The notes below the pieces were generated by a model. The model was not told the DNA's origin and did no database searches. It was given only the letters and a program-made list of their open reading frames with translations. This document shows positions 1 through 12,392 of a stretch of 64,000 nucleotides of DNA, piece after piece; within the stretch, counting starts at the first letter, position 1; every line of letters starts with the position of its first letter. The DNA comes from Trametes villosa (lineage: Eukaryota > Basidiomycota > Agaricomycetes > Polyporales > Polyporaceae), in the NCBI GenBank assembly GCA_002964805.2, contig PUDQ02000089.1, positions 248,001 through 312,000 on the forward strand. The letters run 5' to 3'. The translations under genes and the position numbers were made by a program.

Positions 1-32
1 CACGGTAGAAAACAATGTACACAGCGCTATGC

Positions 33-3000
33 TCATCGCTTGCCCTTCCTGCGTGGGGGCGCCCGCGCGTTCTTGGCTTTTCTCTGCTCTGCCACCTTGC
101 GCGCTTTGCGGATCTGGTCCACGGTCTTGAGCTCGTTCTTGACTTTGCCCAGCGGCTTCCCGCCAAACCGGGCGCCCTTCTTCCCCGGTGGTGGTCGGGA
201 CGAGCCTTTTGATGTGCCTTTCGACGGGCCCTGTCCGCCGCCCTCCTGCTCCGCGCCCTTGAACTTCTTCGCCTTCTTCTCGTAGTCAGTGCGGAACTTG
301 TCCAGCGGCTTCGCCGCGACGACCTGCTTGTGCCGGTACTTGCGGCCGCCAGGCCCCCCGGCGCCGCCGCGGCGCGGGCCCTCGTCCTCCGCCTCGCCGA
401 CCCGGGGGATGCTGACCCGGTTCTGCTGCTTCCACTCGTCGAAGCGCCCGCTGCGGTACGTCGCGGGCAGCTTCGCGCCGCTCTCGGTCTTGACCATCTT
501 CACGTTGTCCGCGCCCTCGCCGGTGCCCTTCACGAACTTCTTCTTTTTCTTGTCCCACTTCATCTCGCGCCGCAGACGCTCCTGCGTGCGCCCGTCGTCC
601 CCGGCGAGGTCGAACGCGACGTTCTTGGCCTGCTCGGCGAAACTTGCGCCGTCACGGAGGGAGTACCTGTTTATGATAAGGCGTCAGTGACGGCTACCAC
701 GGAGCGCGTGAAGGGGCATACCCTTTCTCCGTGTCGGCGTCCTTCTGGTAGTGCGACATGTAGAACTCGGAGTCCCGGAACTTGTCGCCCTTCGTCTTCT
801 TGCCCGAGGTATCGAACACCGCCTAGGAAAGCATGTGTTTGTATGAGAATAGCCTCACGGGCAACCTCGTGGGTCACATACCATAATATCAGCTTCATCA
901 GCCATCTCCGGCTCCTCATCGTCGCTTCCTTGTTCTGCATCGCCAGCGTCTTCGTCCTCCACCATCGCCGCAGCGGAAGTGGATGCCAACGAGGCGCGCT
1001 GCGCAGCCTTGCTCAGGGCCTTCCGCCGCTGCTTCATCAGCATCGCGGTCTCCGAGTTCCCTCGCGCGCCAACCTCCAAGATCGTCTCCGTCGGCCGGAA
1101 GGAGTCGACGACCTTGAGGAGCGCGCGCCGCCGCGCCTCCTCGGCGAGCTTCACCGCCGCGTCGGGGTTCTTCCGGAAGAAGACGGGGTGCGTGGTGGAC
1201 TCCGTGCCGGCGTAGCCCCAGCGGCTGTCCTTGAGCATCGTCTTCGTCTTCTGGTAGCTCGCGGGGCTCGCCTTGCCCTTGCTGCGCTCGTACATGCCCT
1301 GGCCCTTGCGCATCACGTCGCGCAGCGCGGAGAGGTTGTGGTTCTCCTCGTAGAGCTTCCGGATGTACTCCGCCTCGTCGTCGACCTTGTCGCGCTCGAA
1401 CGGGCCGAGGATGAGCGATTCGGTGTAGTGCTGGTCGCCCGCCCCGGGCACGTCGCTCTTCACGGGACGCCCGAGGAACAGCTGCAGGTCGAGCAGGTAC
1501 GGCAGCTCGGCGGCCGTGACGAAGGACCACGCCCAGCCTTGGCGGCCCGCACGCGCTGTACGCCCGACACGGTGCACGAACACCCTCGCGCCCTGCGGGA
1601 AGTCGTAGTTGACGACGTTCTCGAGGATGGGAATGTCGATACCGCGCGCGGCGACGTCCGTGACGACGAGGATGCTCGTGCGCCCGCGCCGGAACTGGTC
1701 CATCTGCTGCGTGCGCGCGGTCTGGTCGAGCGAGCCGTAGATGTGCGAGACCGCGTAGCCGGCGGTCCGGAGCAGGTTCGTGAGGTACTCGACGTGGTGC
1801 TTGGTGGCGGCGAACACGAGCGTCTGGTGCGGCGCGATCGCGTGCTCCGAGTACTTGCTTCTCGCCTTGCCTTTGCCCTTCTTGTCGCCGGAAGACGCGT
1901 CGTCGGTCTCGGGAACGGGGCTGCCGTAGGGGACACCGATCACGTCGCGGAGAAGCACGAGCAGACAGGCGTCTTTCTCCGCTTGCTTTACGGAGAAGAA
2001 GGCCATCCGGAGGTCCGAGCTGATCTTCGTCTCTGCGTCGAGTCGTACGAGTTTGGGATTTTGCAGACCCGCCTTGGCGAACTCGACCAGGGACTTGGGA
2101 AGGGTGGCGGAGAAGAGCAGGGTTTGCCGCGCGACGGGAAGACGGTGCAAGATTTCGGTGAGGGCGGTCTGGAAGCCCATCTCGAACAGGCGGTCGGCCT
2201 CATCGAACACAACGTATTCTATCGACTTCAAGTCGAGGTTCATCTCGACGATAAGATGGAGCAGACGACCAGGGGTAGCGATGATGCTGACAACAATCTG
2301 AGTGTGAGCAATTTATTTGTATCAGTATGAGAAGGTACATACATATCAGGGTTGCTCGAAATCATCTCGAATTGTTCGTCCAGGCTCTCACCACCGACGA
2401 CGAGACCCCACCGCAAGCTTTGGCCCCGCTTCCCGTCGTCCGTGTCTTTGTGCTCGCCAGCATGGTCTCCCTCGCCGGCGTGCCAGCCACGCGCGAGCTC
2501 CTTGCCAACTTTGAGCAGCTGCAGTGCGAGTTCACGAGCAGGAAGCAGGATGAGAGCACGAGCTCCGAAGGTACCGGAATGCCTGCCGCCAAGACGTTGC
2601 ACCAGAGGAACCATGTACGCAAGGGACTTTCCAGAGCCAGTCCGAGCCATTCCGACGAGGTCTCGGGGAGGGTTGGAGAGCAATGCAGGGATAGCCAGAC
2701 GTTGGATGGGCGTAGGTATACGGAACCCTTGCAAGGTCAGGGAACGCAGGAGCCACGGGTAGAGACCTGCAAATTAATCGGACGTTATATTTCTCAACTC
2801 GCAGTGAGCAAAGTAACATGAAGGTGCGTACCCATGCTCTGAAAGCTCCCTCCACCAACCTCGCCCTTGACGATTTTCGTCTTGCCCTTCGTCTTCTTGA
2901 GCAGCTCGGTTCCCTCCTTCACGTCGCGTTTCGCGATGGACTCTCGTATGAAATCTTGAAGGTCATCATCGTTGTCGTCCTCTGGACCGCCAACCCGAGG

Positions 3001-3138
3001 AGAGATCTTGGGGCGTTTCCCAGTAAGAGCAGAAGAGATGTCGACCTCGTCCTCAGAGTAAGCGTCGTCAAGAGAAACCTCGGAGAAGTCATTGTCAGAG
3101 TCCTCGGCCTCAACGTGTTTCCGCTTAGTCGGAGGCAT
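33..3138 (-). CDS. DBP10: ATP-dependent RNA helicase Dbp10 (DDX54 family)
   Basis: DEAD-box RNA helicase of nucleolar 60S ribosomal subunit assembly. Five exons by splice signals: 3138-2832, 2766-2343, 2286-882, 822-722, 666-33, giving 956 aa. Visible in order: acidic N-terminus starting MPPTKRKHVEAED; Q-motif region GFRIPTPIQR; Walker A ARTGSGKS; PARELALQ; ATPGRLL; DEADRLFEMGF; FSATLP; the C-terminal helicase lobe with TDVAARGIDIP and HRVGRTARAG; then a basic tail with FRDSEFYMSHYQKD and a Lys/Arg-rich end typical of the Dbp10 C-terminal domain. Each splice restores a canonical motif (for example NPDIIIATPGRLL across intron 2). The length is near that of known Dbp10 proteins. The start is the first Met after an upstream stop-rich stretch. 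It is divergent from the transporter at 3953. Family assignment is firm; exact intron borders are inferred. Confidence 0.93.
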
Positions 3139-3952
3139 TTTGCAGAGAGCAGGCAGAGAACTGGAGGAGGGAGGGCGGCGGCGTGAGGGGCGAGCGCGAA
3201 GACCGCGCCGCTTCGATCGACGCGAGGCCAAAAAATGGATCACGTAAGCATATGCGTCTCAAAATGGGAATTCCCGACTGTTGGCGGGATCCTCGTTGAT
3301 GCAACGTTGATGCGCCGCACAGCATGCATGTTCCTTCTACTCCTTTCACAAACCAATCGTTCGAACGAAAGGCTCTCTCCTAGTCTCGGTGCGTCCAAGG
3401 GTATCTAAGGGCCTCTGTATCGCCCTGTCAACGCATCTTGGCAGGCCCTGGGACCTCTGGAGGCCGTGTGAGTTGTAAATCCTGCAGGCACGTTCGATTC
3501 AACACATCATCTGACAGCAACTCGGGGTTGTACTCGACAGCACCAGCGTCCCGCTTGCATCGTTCTTGGTACACCGCACACACTCGGCGGCGTCCTAACT
3601 TGCGCTCTTTCCCACAGACGCTGCGTAAAGTCCTTCTTGCTATCGGTACTCGCTACGCATGAACGCCGGCCTCCCGCGAACGCTTCTCGACGGCAGTCCT
3701 CCTGCCCCATCTCGCTAGGTCATGCTGTGGTGCCTTCGTGAACTTCACCTGTGCAAGAATAGATGGCACCAAGATGCCGTACATGGGACTGAAGCGTACT
3801 CTCAGATGACCACTGGGCCTTGGTTCGCAAGTTCTCTGCTGTATAGGCTCCAATCGAGGCACCTGGCAGGCTTTGGTACTTGGGGCCTAGTACTTAAGGC
3901 GCGGTGCATGCCGTCGAGGCCGAGGCCACTCACGCCGTTCTCTTGACCCTAC
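3139..3952. other. Intergenic region between divergent DBP10 and transporter genes
   Basis: This 814 bp divergent promoter region holds no reading frame with basidiomycete gene character. No clear TATA box was seen for either gene. Confidence 0.6.
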
Positions 3953-5750
3953 ATGTCTTTCCACGATGCTTTCCCCGCCGTTTCAACCGATATCGAGCAG
4001 GTAGAGGTGGAGAAGGACGAGAAACAGCCGTCAATTCACCACTATGAGGATGTATCAGACGCGGACGGCTCTCACTATGTTGTGGACTTGGATGCAGAAA
4101 GAAGGTACGCAAACCGTGATCTTAAACTGTCAATTTTTATGGACTGAGGTGGGCATAGATTGGTACGAAGACTAGATTTGCGTATCATCCCGGCATCCAT
4201 GTTTCTGTACTTTCTATGCTGCATAGACCGGTTTAACATTGTGCGTCTGCAACAACTCTGCGTTTCAACTACTCATCGCAGGTGCCCAGGGCAACGCCAA
4301 AATCCTCAACAACGATGCAGGCGACTCTCTTGCACAAACTCTCCACCTCACAGACGGGCAATACCTCATCGCACTCATGATATTCTTCATCTCCTACGGC
4401 ATCTTCGAGACGCCCTCGAACTACCTGCTCAAGAAATACAAGCCCAGCCGGTGGCTCGCCTTCCTCATGTTCGGCTGGGGCGCAATCACCATGGTCATCG
4501 CCGCGACCCAGAACTACGCCACTCTCGTCGCCCTGCGCTTCCTCCTCGGTGCATTCGAAGCGGGCCTCTTCCCCGGCATCGTCTACTTCCTCACCTTCTG
4601 GTACAAGCCGAACGAGCGCGCCCTCCGCATCGCCCTCATCGTCGCCTGCGCGACCCTCGGCGGTGCGTTCGGCGGCGCGATCGCGTTCGGCGTCGGCCGC
4701 ATCAACGGCGCGTGCGGTCTGCAGGCCTGGCGCTGGCTCTTCCTCCTCGAGGGCGCGCCGTGCTGCCTCTGCGCCCTCGCCGTCTTCCTCTCCTTCCCCG
4801 ACTACCCCGAAACCGTCCCATGGCTCTCCCCCGCCGAGCGCGCGCTCGCGATCGCACGCATCCGCGGCGTCGCGTCGCTCGGGCACGCATCCCTGACCTG
4901 GCGCGACGCGCGCGCGACGCTCGTGGACTGGCGCCTGTACGCGCACTACCTGCTCTTCGTCGCGTTCTCCGTCGGCTTCGCGAGCATGTCGCAGTTCGCG
5001 CCGACGATCGTGCAGGGGCTGGGATATGAGGGCCTGCGCGCGCAGCTGTTCACGGTGCCCCCGTACGCGATTGGCTTCGCGGTGTGCGTCAGCGTCGCGT
5101 GGGCGGCGGACCGGTACGAGATGCGCGCGCTGGGCGCGGCGGGGTCCTTCCTGGTGTGCGGCGCGATGTTCCTGGTCGAAGGTGCGTCACCGCCCGCATC
5201 CCAACTTACACAATCCCGTATGCGCCTGTTCTCCCGCGTATTCCGCTTCTGATCGTGATTCGACTCTTCGTCAACGATGCGCTGACTTGCTTTGGTTCTC
5301 GTTGTTCCTGTGGCTGCACCAGCATCGCTGCCGCCGAGCGCGTTCGCGGCGCGCTACGGGGTGCTGTGCGTCGCGCTCCCGTTCGCGTTCGCCATCTCCG
5401 CCCCGAGCCTGAGCTGGCTCACCGCGAACCTGCGCAGCACCGGCGCGTCGACGCTCGCCGTGCCCTTGAACGTGTCCATCGCGACGATCGGCCAGATCAC
5501 CGGTGCGCCTCCCCCGTCCCCGCCCCAGCTCCCTGCCATCGCCGCAGGGGGTCGTGTGTGTATGTGGCTGACGGCGTGTTGTATAGGGACGTTCATCTAC
5601 AAGGCGAACGAGGCACCGGCATTCCCGACGGGCCACTACACGAACGCCGGGTTCATGTTCCTGGGGGCCGCCCTCTCGCTGGGCCTGCGCGCGTTCTACA
5701 TCCGGAGAAATCGCGCTCTGGCGGCGGGCGAGCCGAAGTGGCGTCTGTGA
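3953..5750 (+). CDS. MFS transporter, Dal5-type anion:cation symporter family
   Basis: Predicted plasma-membrane permease of the major facilitator superfamily, fungal allantoate/nicotinate-permease (ACS) branch; the substrate cannot be read from sequence. Five exons: 3953-4104, 4159-4240, 4290-5181, 5323-5502, 5587-5750, giving 489 aa. A hydrophilic N-terminus is followed by LDLRIIPASMFLYFLCCIDR and, across intron 2, FNIGNAKI, the usual first-helix motif of this family. Later come LLKKYKPSRWLAF (loop 2-3), LRFLLGAFEAGLFPG and FYLTFWYK-like FLTFWYKPNERALRIA, all family hallmarks. Roughly 12 hydrophobic segments can be counted. The C-terminus is short. The first Met of the continuous frame was taken as start. 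Family 0.9; substrate unknown. Confidence 0.9.
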
Positions 5751-8026
5751 GCGTCCGGGGGTGGTTGTGGAACTTGGAAGTGGCCATGCCGGGCGGCTGG
5801 CGATGTACCTGTGCGTTCGTTCCCGTGTGTCCCGCTCGCCGTGTCCCGCTCGTTGTTGTATGATATAGCGATATCCAGATATTTGGGGCGTCCTGCGTTC
5901 TCCGAGGAGTTGAGGGATACCGCCAGAACAAGGCGTATGCGCCCAGGAACCCTTCTCCGCTGCGAGTTTCTGTTGCTCGAATGCGGAAGACAGTGCCCGC
6001 TCGACCCCGCCGGCGCGTCTGCGGTTGTATCACCATCCTTGGACCCTGTTTGTGATGTTCAGACTCGTCAACGGATTCGAAGGACCCGATGTTCAGGAAC
6101 CTCGCGCCTGTCTAGCACACCCCTCCGTAAACAGGATTACAGGTACAGCTCCCATCGTCCGCACACCTTCGTCCACCCACAGTGCCTGGCATCTGTATCT
6201 GCATCAACATACAAACATGACCTTCGATACTCAGAAGTTGGAGCATCGGGCGGCCGACCCTGCTTGTGTTCGGTGTTCAGATCACGGCGCCGGCAAGGCG
6301 ATGGACGCCGGGCATTCTGATGTTTCCTACATGCGTGCGTTCAGCAGCATACTGACTTGCACAGGCGTGACGCGTCCACCCGGATCTCCTCAGGGTGTCA
6401 CTGTCAGGGCACTTATGGGCGCGCGCGAGACAACTTCGAGCCACAAAAGGCCACAAAAACTTATAAGCATCCGTTACTTACTCCGGTCTCGCGGGGCTGA
6501 TTTGTACGCCAGCGGCACACGCCGCGTGAGCCCTCGCCCGCGCCCGGCGAATTGCAAAATTACCGCGCGACGGTGCGCTCGCGTCGGCGTCTTGACTCAG
6601 GGAAGTCTCGGAGCTGCGCTGGGTCTGCGCGCGTGTCCGTGGGTATGCGTATACGCGCGGGGTGGCGGGCGCGGCGGATGTGGACCTGGTGTGTCAGACG
6701 CGTCGCGTCTCGCACTGTTCAGGCCGGAGAAGCGGGATGTTCAAAAGTGTGTGTGCGGGCTCGGGTTCGGGCTCGGGTTGGCGGTGCGGTCGGGCGGCGG
6801 AAGGTGGACCGGGCCTTCTGTTGCAGCGGGGAAGCTAGAGCACGGCCAGCCTGAGCGGGTATGTGGGTGGGCGGCCCGCGCCGAGGACGCTGCGGCTTGA
6901 CGGCGTCGAGCGTTGATCCGTGCCTGTCAGACACGCACGGATGCCGTATACGCGTAGCAGGGTGTTCCACGGGAGATGCGCATGCGCGCTGCTGACAAGT
7001 ACATACGTATGAGTCGGCGGAAACGAGTCCGTGAGTCAGGGCGTTCATGCATCATGACTGATAGACTTCACATACCCTAGGAACACCGGGAGTTGTTATG
7101 ACGCCGTGGTCAATATCTCAGCACACGCTCTGACGACATACAGTAGAAACCGTCCTACCCCATACACCCCATAACCCATAACCCGTAAAAACTCATGGAG
7201 TTTGGGGGAAATCGACCCCATACCCCATAACTGAACCCTGGGATACTCCATACCTCATGCCTATCTGAGAGAAAATCCCATAGGTATACACTGACCACAA
7301 CTTTGGCCCTCGGACACATTTTCAGTACTCCTTCACTTGCAACACATGTGAGCTGGAGGAAACGAGTGTTTGCGAGACGACGCAATTGCAAGCAAATGGA
7401 CGATACGGTACTCGATTGGCAGCCAGATCTGGCAATCTGGCGTGATAGGCGCTAGTAGAAGCGCTCAATGGGGCTCGCTCACCTGTTGTAGCCTGTTGTT
7501 CAGTCATGGGTCACCTACAGCGAGACCTATGAAGTACAGAGATTATGCTGGAACGGTTGGAAAGCCTCCTGCAGGCTGAGAATAGTGGCTGAGAATAGTC
7601 GATTATCAACCTGAACATACTTGGAACATACACATACATGTTGGGCGCTTAATGAGCATAGGCGGGCACGCCGGGCCTTTCCCGATCGTAGGTAGTGTAC
7701 ACACCTTGGCGGGGATTCGACGTGAGATCCCGAGACGGGCGAAGGTGGTACGCCGAGTGACGGGAAGGCTAGGTTCGGCGACATGAAGGCAGAAACCGCC
7801 ACGAGCTGAAGGGAAAGGCGGTTCTAGTGCGGCAGAGCTGTACTTTTATGAAGACGACCTGCCATTCGGAGCGATCGACGCGTCGTCGCGCACCGTCTTG
7901 GGGCGGCCGGCCTGACATGCTATGATAGGCCCGCGTTGTGGCGCGCTCTAAGGACGGTGGGCTGAGCTAGGCTGTGGGCGACTAGCTTCGCAGATTGGGT
8001 TGGGACTGATCTGGATCGGTCGAAAT
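5751..8026. other. Gene-poor unique flank left of the tandem array
   Basis: No frame here shows gene-like codon or splice structure. The stretch contains a short imperfect CCCATAACCCATAACCC tract at about 7155-7190 with a related CCCCATACCCCATAAC tract at about 7216-7235, and a GGGCTC/GGGTTC hexamer run near 6757-6780. The last ~100 bp before 8027 is not shared with the other array units and marks the left array boundary. Confidence 0.5.
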
Positions 8027-8192
8027 GCCACCGGGACGGGCGGTCCATGTCGGGGTGTGGCAGGGAGCGCGGCGCCCCGAGTCGGGCGCTGTGCCGCGTT
8101 ACAGTCGCTGGGGCCGGTGCAGCGTCCGCGGCGACGGCGATGGGCTGAGCCTGAGTGTGCGCACGGCGGCCACATGGATATGGAGGAGCAAG

Positions 8193-8198
8193 TATAAA
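8193..8198 (+). promoter_or_regulatory. TATA box, array copy A
   Basis: TATAAA in the context CAAGTATAAAGCGTCG, about 215 bp upstream of the ATG at 8413 and followed by a CT-rich tract (8310-8345). Conserved in all three R copies. Confidence 0.65.
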
Positions 8199-8412
8199 GC
8201 GTCGCGGCGTCTCAGCACGCTGAAACACGGGCGACTGCGCGGCCAAACTGGGCACAAGAGCGGGCCCACGTGGGAGGCGTGTTCCCTCCATTGTCCTCCC
8301 AGCCAGCTCCGTGCTCACCACCTCTCCTCCTCCTCCTCCTCTCCTCCGCCGAGCGTATGTTTTCTGCCTGAGTCGTCTGCCGCCCCCCTCTGCCGCATTC
8401 CTGCCCATTTCC

Positions 8413-9783
8413 ATGTTCCACTTCAGACGCGACGCCCCGTCCCAGTCTCGCCAGCCCGAAAAGCCTAGGTCTCGTCCCCGATCGCTCTCTACGCGCTCTT
8501 CCTCCTCCCTCTCGCTCTCTGCTTCCGCTGCGGCAAACCTCCATCTCCTCCCCCGCCGCGCTCCCCTCGCCCCGCTCGATCCTCAGTCGACCAACGCCCC
8601 GCTCCCCGCGACTGACGATCAGATGTCCCCCGCCTCGTCGTCATCCGCGTTCCTAGGTTACAATCCTCCCGACGACTCTCGCGACCCCGACCGCGCTCGC
8701 TATTCCATTGGCAGACCGATCATCCCTCGTGCTCCCATTGATGAGTTTGCCGGCAATCTCCCCTCCTCAAGGCGCAGATCCATTCCCAACCAGTGTGTAA
8801 TCTTCTCCCATACTGCGTTTCCCCCATCCCCATATCCCTTTTCCAGAGCGCAAAGTAGCACGACCGTGTCACGCCCCCCTCAGCTCCAGCAACGGCCCCT
8901 CCCACGACGCGCAACCCATACGCCGTCTTCTTCGGTCTCCTCTTCCCGCAGAACATCCCTTCCCACCATCCTCCATCAGTCGGCAATTAAGACGGCTCCG
9001 TCACCACCAACCACCACCATCAGCGACAATGCGAACTTCCTGAATGCTACAGACGACATCTACTCCAACCTCTCCACCTTCACTTTCGGTGCCGCGCGAC
9101 CAACCCCCCAGTCTCGTCGTGCAGAACACATCAGCCCGTTTACAGTCGCCAGCTCCAGCGGGGCGGATCGCACCCCACGTCCCTCCGTCTCGAGCAACAG
9201 CAACGGATCGCGCACTCCCAGAGTGCACCCGAGTGAAGGGGCAGAGGACGAGGACGAAGAAGAGGCTGCGCGGCAGACCCGAGCGAAGATGCGGGCCATA
9301 GACGACGGCACCCGCCGGCCTTCTCTCCCCATTAACGCGCAGTCGGGCCCGTCCAGTTCGCCTTCGCCGCCCCGTGCCGAGACCGATTCGGAAGCGGAGC
9401 TCGACTCGGCCGCGTACGACGACGGCGAGGACCTCGACACGGACGTCGAGTTCGACTACCGCAACTTTTCGCGGGAGGACATTTCCGATGCCGCCTCGCA
9501 GCATACGTTCGGCGGCGGCAACGTTGGGCATTATCCGCCCGGCCGAATAGCGGGCGCGAACGACGACCGGCTGAGCATGACGATGAGCCTCATCGAGCAG
9601 GACGACGAGGATCGCGGGGACGCGGGTACGTCTTCTCCTGTCACCTTCGCCCGAATACGCGACAGCAGCGGCGAGTCGAGTTCGAGCCCCGTCTCCTCCC
9701 CGTCGCAGTCCCGGCGCGGAAGCGTGCCATGGAACATCCTCGGCGCGCGCGCGGACTCGGACGCGAGCGGGCACGGTGCCTGA
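8413..9783 (+). pseudogene. Truncated copy A of the 27242 gene (N-terminal third)
   Basis: The frame starts MFHFRRDAPSQSRQPEK and follows the full-length protein through VPWNI, then stops after an unrelated tail (LGARADSDASGHGA). About 456 codons as read through; a 54 bp in-frame intron is likely at 8793-8846, as in copy C. Relative to copy B it lacks about 14 bp just before the R/U junction, so its tail is in another frame. The promoter, TATA box and start codon are intact. It could be an expressed truncated protein rather than a dead copy; the loss of the last two thirds is certain. Confidence 0.8.
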
Positions 9784-9830
9784 TCTGGTCGTGCCATCTG
9801 CGCACAGTCGCAGAAATTACTGATACCTTG

Positions 9831-10328
9831 CGCACGATTATACGGGTAGGTGGGCACACTCGGGTGCTCGAGCTGAGCACGACGTCGGGCGGACGTGGGC
9901 GGGTGGGGCTCTCGGATATACATGTAGTAGGAAATATATTTTGTTCGTGCACAACGTCGCCTGCCTCGGAACGCGCCCTCGGAAGTGAGTACCTATGACG
10001 CTCTCCGATGCACCGCTGAACTCCCGCGAACGGGACGTCTCCGGGAAGGCTGTTTGAAGCCGCACCACGGCGCGATTGTAGGGACAGGGGGACACAGTTA
10101 GGAGCTCGGGGTGAGCACGCCGTCAGGCGGACGTGAGCGAGTGGCTCGTTCCGATGTGTATGTAGTAGAAAATATATTTTTGTTCGCGCTCAGTGTCGCC
10201 TGCCTCGGAACGGGTCCTCGCGCGTATACGCACGCACTCGCAAGTGAGTATGTACGACGCTCCCCGGCGCACGGCTGCACCCCGCGAACGCGACGTCTCC
10301 GGCGATGCGGATTGAAGCCGCACCACGC
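9831..10328 (+). repeat. Two tandem ~240 bp subrepeats in unit A
   Basis: 9831-10069 and 10070-10328 share the order: CGATT..A..GGG start, CGGACGTG, GTAG(T)AGGAAATATATTT-like core, TCGCCTGCCTCGGAACG, and GAAGCCGCACCACG end. Unit B has only the second copy (from about 19322). Confidence 0.75.
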
Positions 10329-11367
10329 CGCCTCTCGCCCGCGGACAGCCCTACGACTAGAAGACGTGAATGCGAGATGAATATAGCCGTACCTCTTGTT
10401 CAAGGACGCGAATGAGGCGGATTTGAGGGCGCCGGGGCTTCGAATACCACGGCGCGTGGGCGGACGCGTCTGCGAGACTCTGCGACTACGGCACAAAGCG
10501 ACTCGGAGCTGCTACCATTAGATACACTTCTACTGCTCGCTCGCGACGTCCTCGGATGCTGCACCCTCCGGTCAATGCGGCCGCGCGGAGACTGTGCTCA
10601 GCGCGGACAGCGCCGTTGCGGCCTCGCAGACGGACGATGGTCCCGCGTGGTGTCGTACTCGCTCCGTTGTTCGTTGCCGGTACCTGGCGTAGGATCAGCG
10701 AGAAGTAGAGCACTCGTCGACTCACCGTCTTCGGCCGCAGACGCAAGAAAAAGCGACTCCGCGTTCCCGGAGTGGGCAGCGGGGTCGCAGCACCGGTACA
10801 CATGTTGAGCGTTCCCCAGAGCGCGAGTCAAGCCTGATAGCCCCTAGCTGTAATTCGGTGTTGCCCCCAAGACACAGTCGGGCGCGCGGGGCGGGAGAAC
10901 GAGTCGGAACGGCAAGCTCGAGAGAGACAGAAGACCAGAAAAGCAAGCGTGGTAGCAGCGCGAGCAGCCGCCGAAGACAGAGACGAGAGACACAGTCAAG
11001 AGAACGCGGGGACAAGATATATACGGCCAGAGCAAGCTGCAGAGCCGGCGGCGGACGCGCGTGGTCGAGAGACAAGAACGAGCGAAAGGAAGCGGCAGTG
11101 GCGGCGGGCTGCAGCAGCGCTCAGGCGCTAAGCACCGCAATTGGCAGGTTGTGTGGTTCGGAGCGCCCGACGGCGAGCAGTGCCGCGCAATGCAACTCTC
11201 TTCCGCGCCTTTACCACCTGTCAACGGCCCATACGACGAGAGCAAACGGTGGATTCGACCCTCAAGAAGGAATTGATTACGATGACCGTGCACGCGCTAT
11301 CCACAGACAAGATGCAGCCAGTACTAGTAGGCCGTGCCCAACCCGACTCGGTACGCTCGCCGCCGGC

Positions 11368-12392
11368 TCACTCCTCGATCGGGTCCTCATCTGCGACCAT
11401 AGATCCCTCACCCGAAGCCGTTCCTGCTGCACCACCCGCGGCGAGCACAGGAGCTCCCCTCTCTCCTGCACCTCGACCCGAGCCGGATGCCGCCCCGCTG
11501 CCGAGGGCCCACGGCGCCCAGGTGCTGATCGGCTTCAGCTTCGTCAGCGGGTCGCGCACTCCCCAGCACCTCCCGCTCGCCGAGCCCCCCGATGAGCTCG
11601 AGCTGCTCCGAGGCTTAGCGCGGTACCCCTTGGCGGCCTCGAAGACGTACGGGTGGCTCTTGACGCCGGCCCTCGGGAGCAAGTGCGCTCGGTTGTACGG
11701 GCTGCTGGGGTCGAAGTGGCGCCGCTTCTTCATGTCGTCGCGCTGGTCGCGCGGGGGTTTGTCGTCCGCACCAGCGCCAGGGGAGGATGTGGAGGTGAGC
11801 TCGACGCCGATCGGGCTGAGGTCGGTGGGGTCGAGCACGAGTGCCGGAACGGGCGCGGCCTCGCGACGCGGACGCGTCCAGGGCTTCCAGGTGCCCGCGG
11901 CGTCGGCCACAGCGTCGTAGTGCGGATGGACGGTGTTCGCGTTGCGCTTCGCGTTCGCGATGTCCTCGGGTGTCGCGCGCACGAGCTTGAACTTGCCCTC
12001 ATCCCAGAGCTCGAGCAGCTCGATGCGGGGCAGCATCCCGTTCGGGATGTCATTGAAATTCGTGAACGGGATGTGTGTGGGCCAGCCGGTGAACTTGCAC
12101 CCGTAGCGGACGACGGTGATGTTCGCGTAGTAGGGGGTGGCGTAGTAGATGTCGGAGAACATGCCATCGGTGAGTGATACTGCCCCCGCTCGTGTTAGCT
12201 CGCTCGCTCTGATGTCCGACAGATCATGGACTCACAAAGACACTTGGTCGCCCTCCTGCGTAGCTCCTCCTGCAGCAGCTCGCGGGACTGGCCCGTGTAT
12301 GTCTTGCGCTCGCGAGTCGACGGTGGGCAGATGGGGAGGACAGCGGCAGATCCGGTGGACATGGCGACGGGGAGCGTACGAGGGTGGTGCAA
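11368..12392 (-). CDS. Two-exon protein of unknown function, array copy A
   Basis: Exons 12392-12236 and 12179-11368 (GTGAGT donor, cag acceptor) give 322 aa. The N-terminus is MHHPRTLPVAMSTGS, followed by a basic stretch (STRERKTYTGQSRELL, EELRRRATKCL). After the splice comes a conserved-looking globular block (SDIYYATPYYANITVVRYG, CKFTGWPTHIPFTNF, MLPRIELLELWDEGKFKLV) and then a Pro/Ser/Ala-rich tail. I do not recognise the family. The YGCKFTGWP...RIELLELW block resembles anonymous multicopy proteins of Agaricomycetes; that is an impression, not a match. The splice restores one frame in both array copies, which supports a real gene. It lies in the U body, opposite in direction to the truncated gene fragments. 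Confidence 0.65.

Noticed and set aside
330..2330. 666-codon open frame on the + strand opposite DBP10
   Set aside because: It is antisense to exons with all helicase motifs; long antisense frames are common in GC-rich coding DNA.
7155..7235. CCCATAACCCATAAC tract, considered as telomere-like repeat
   Set aside because: Not the fungal CCCTAA unit and only a few imperfect copies.
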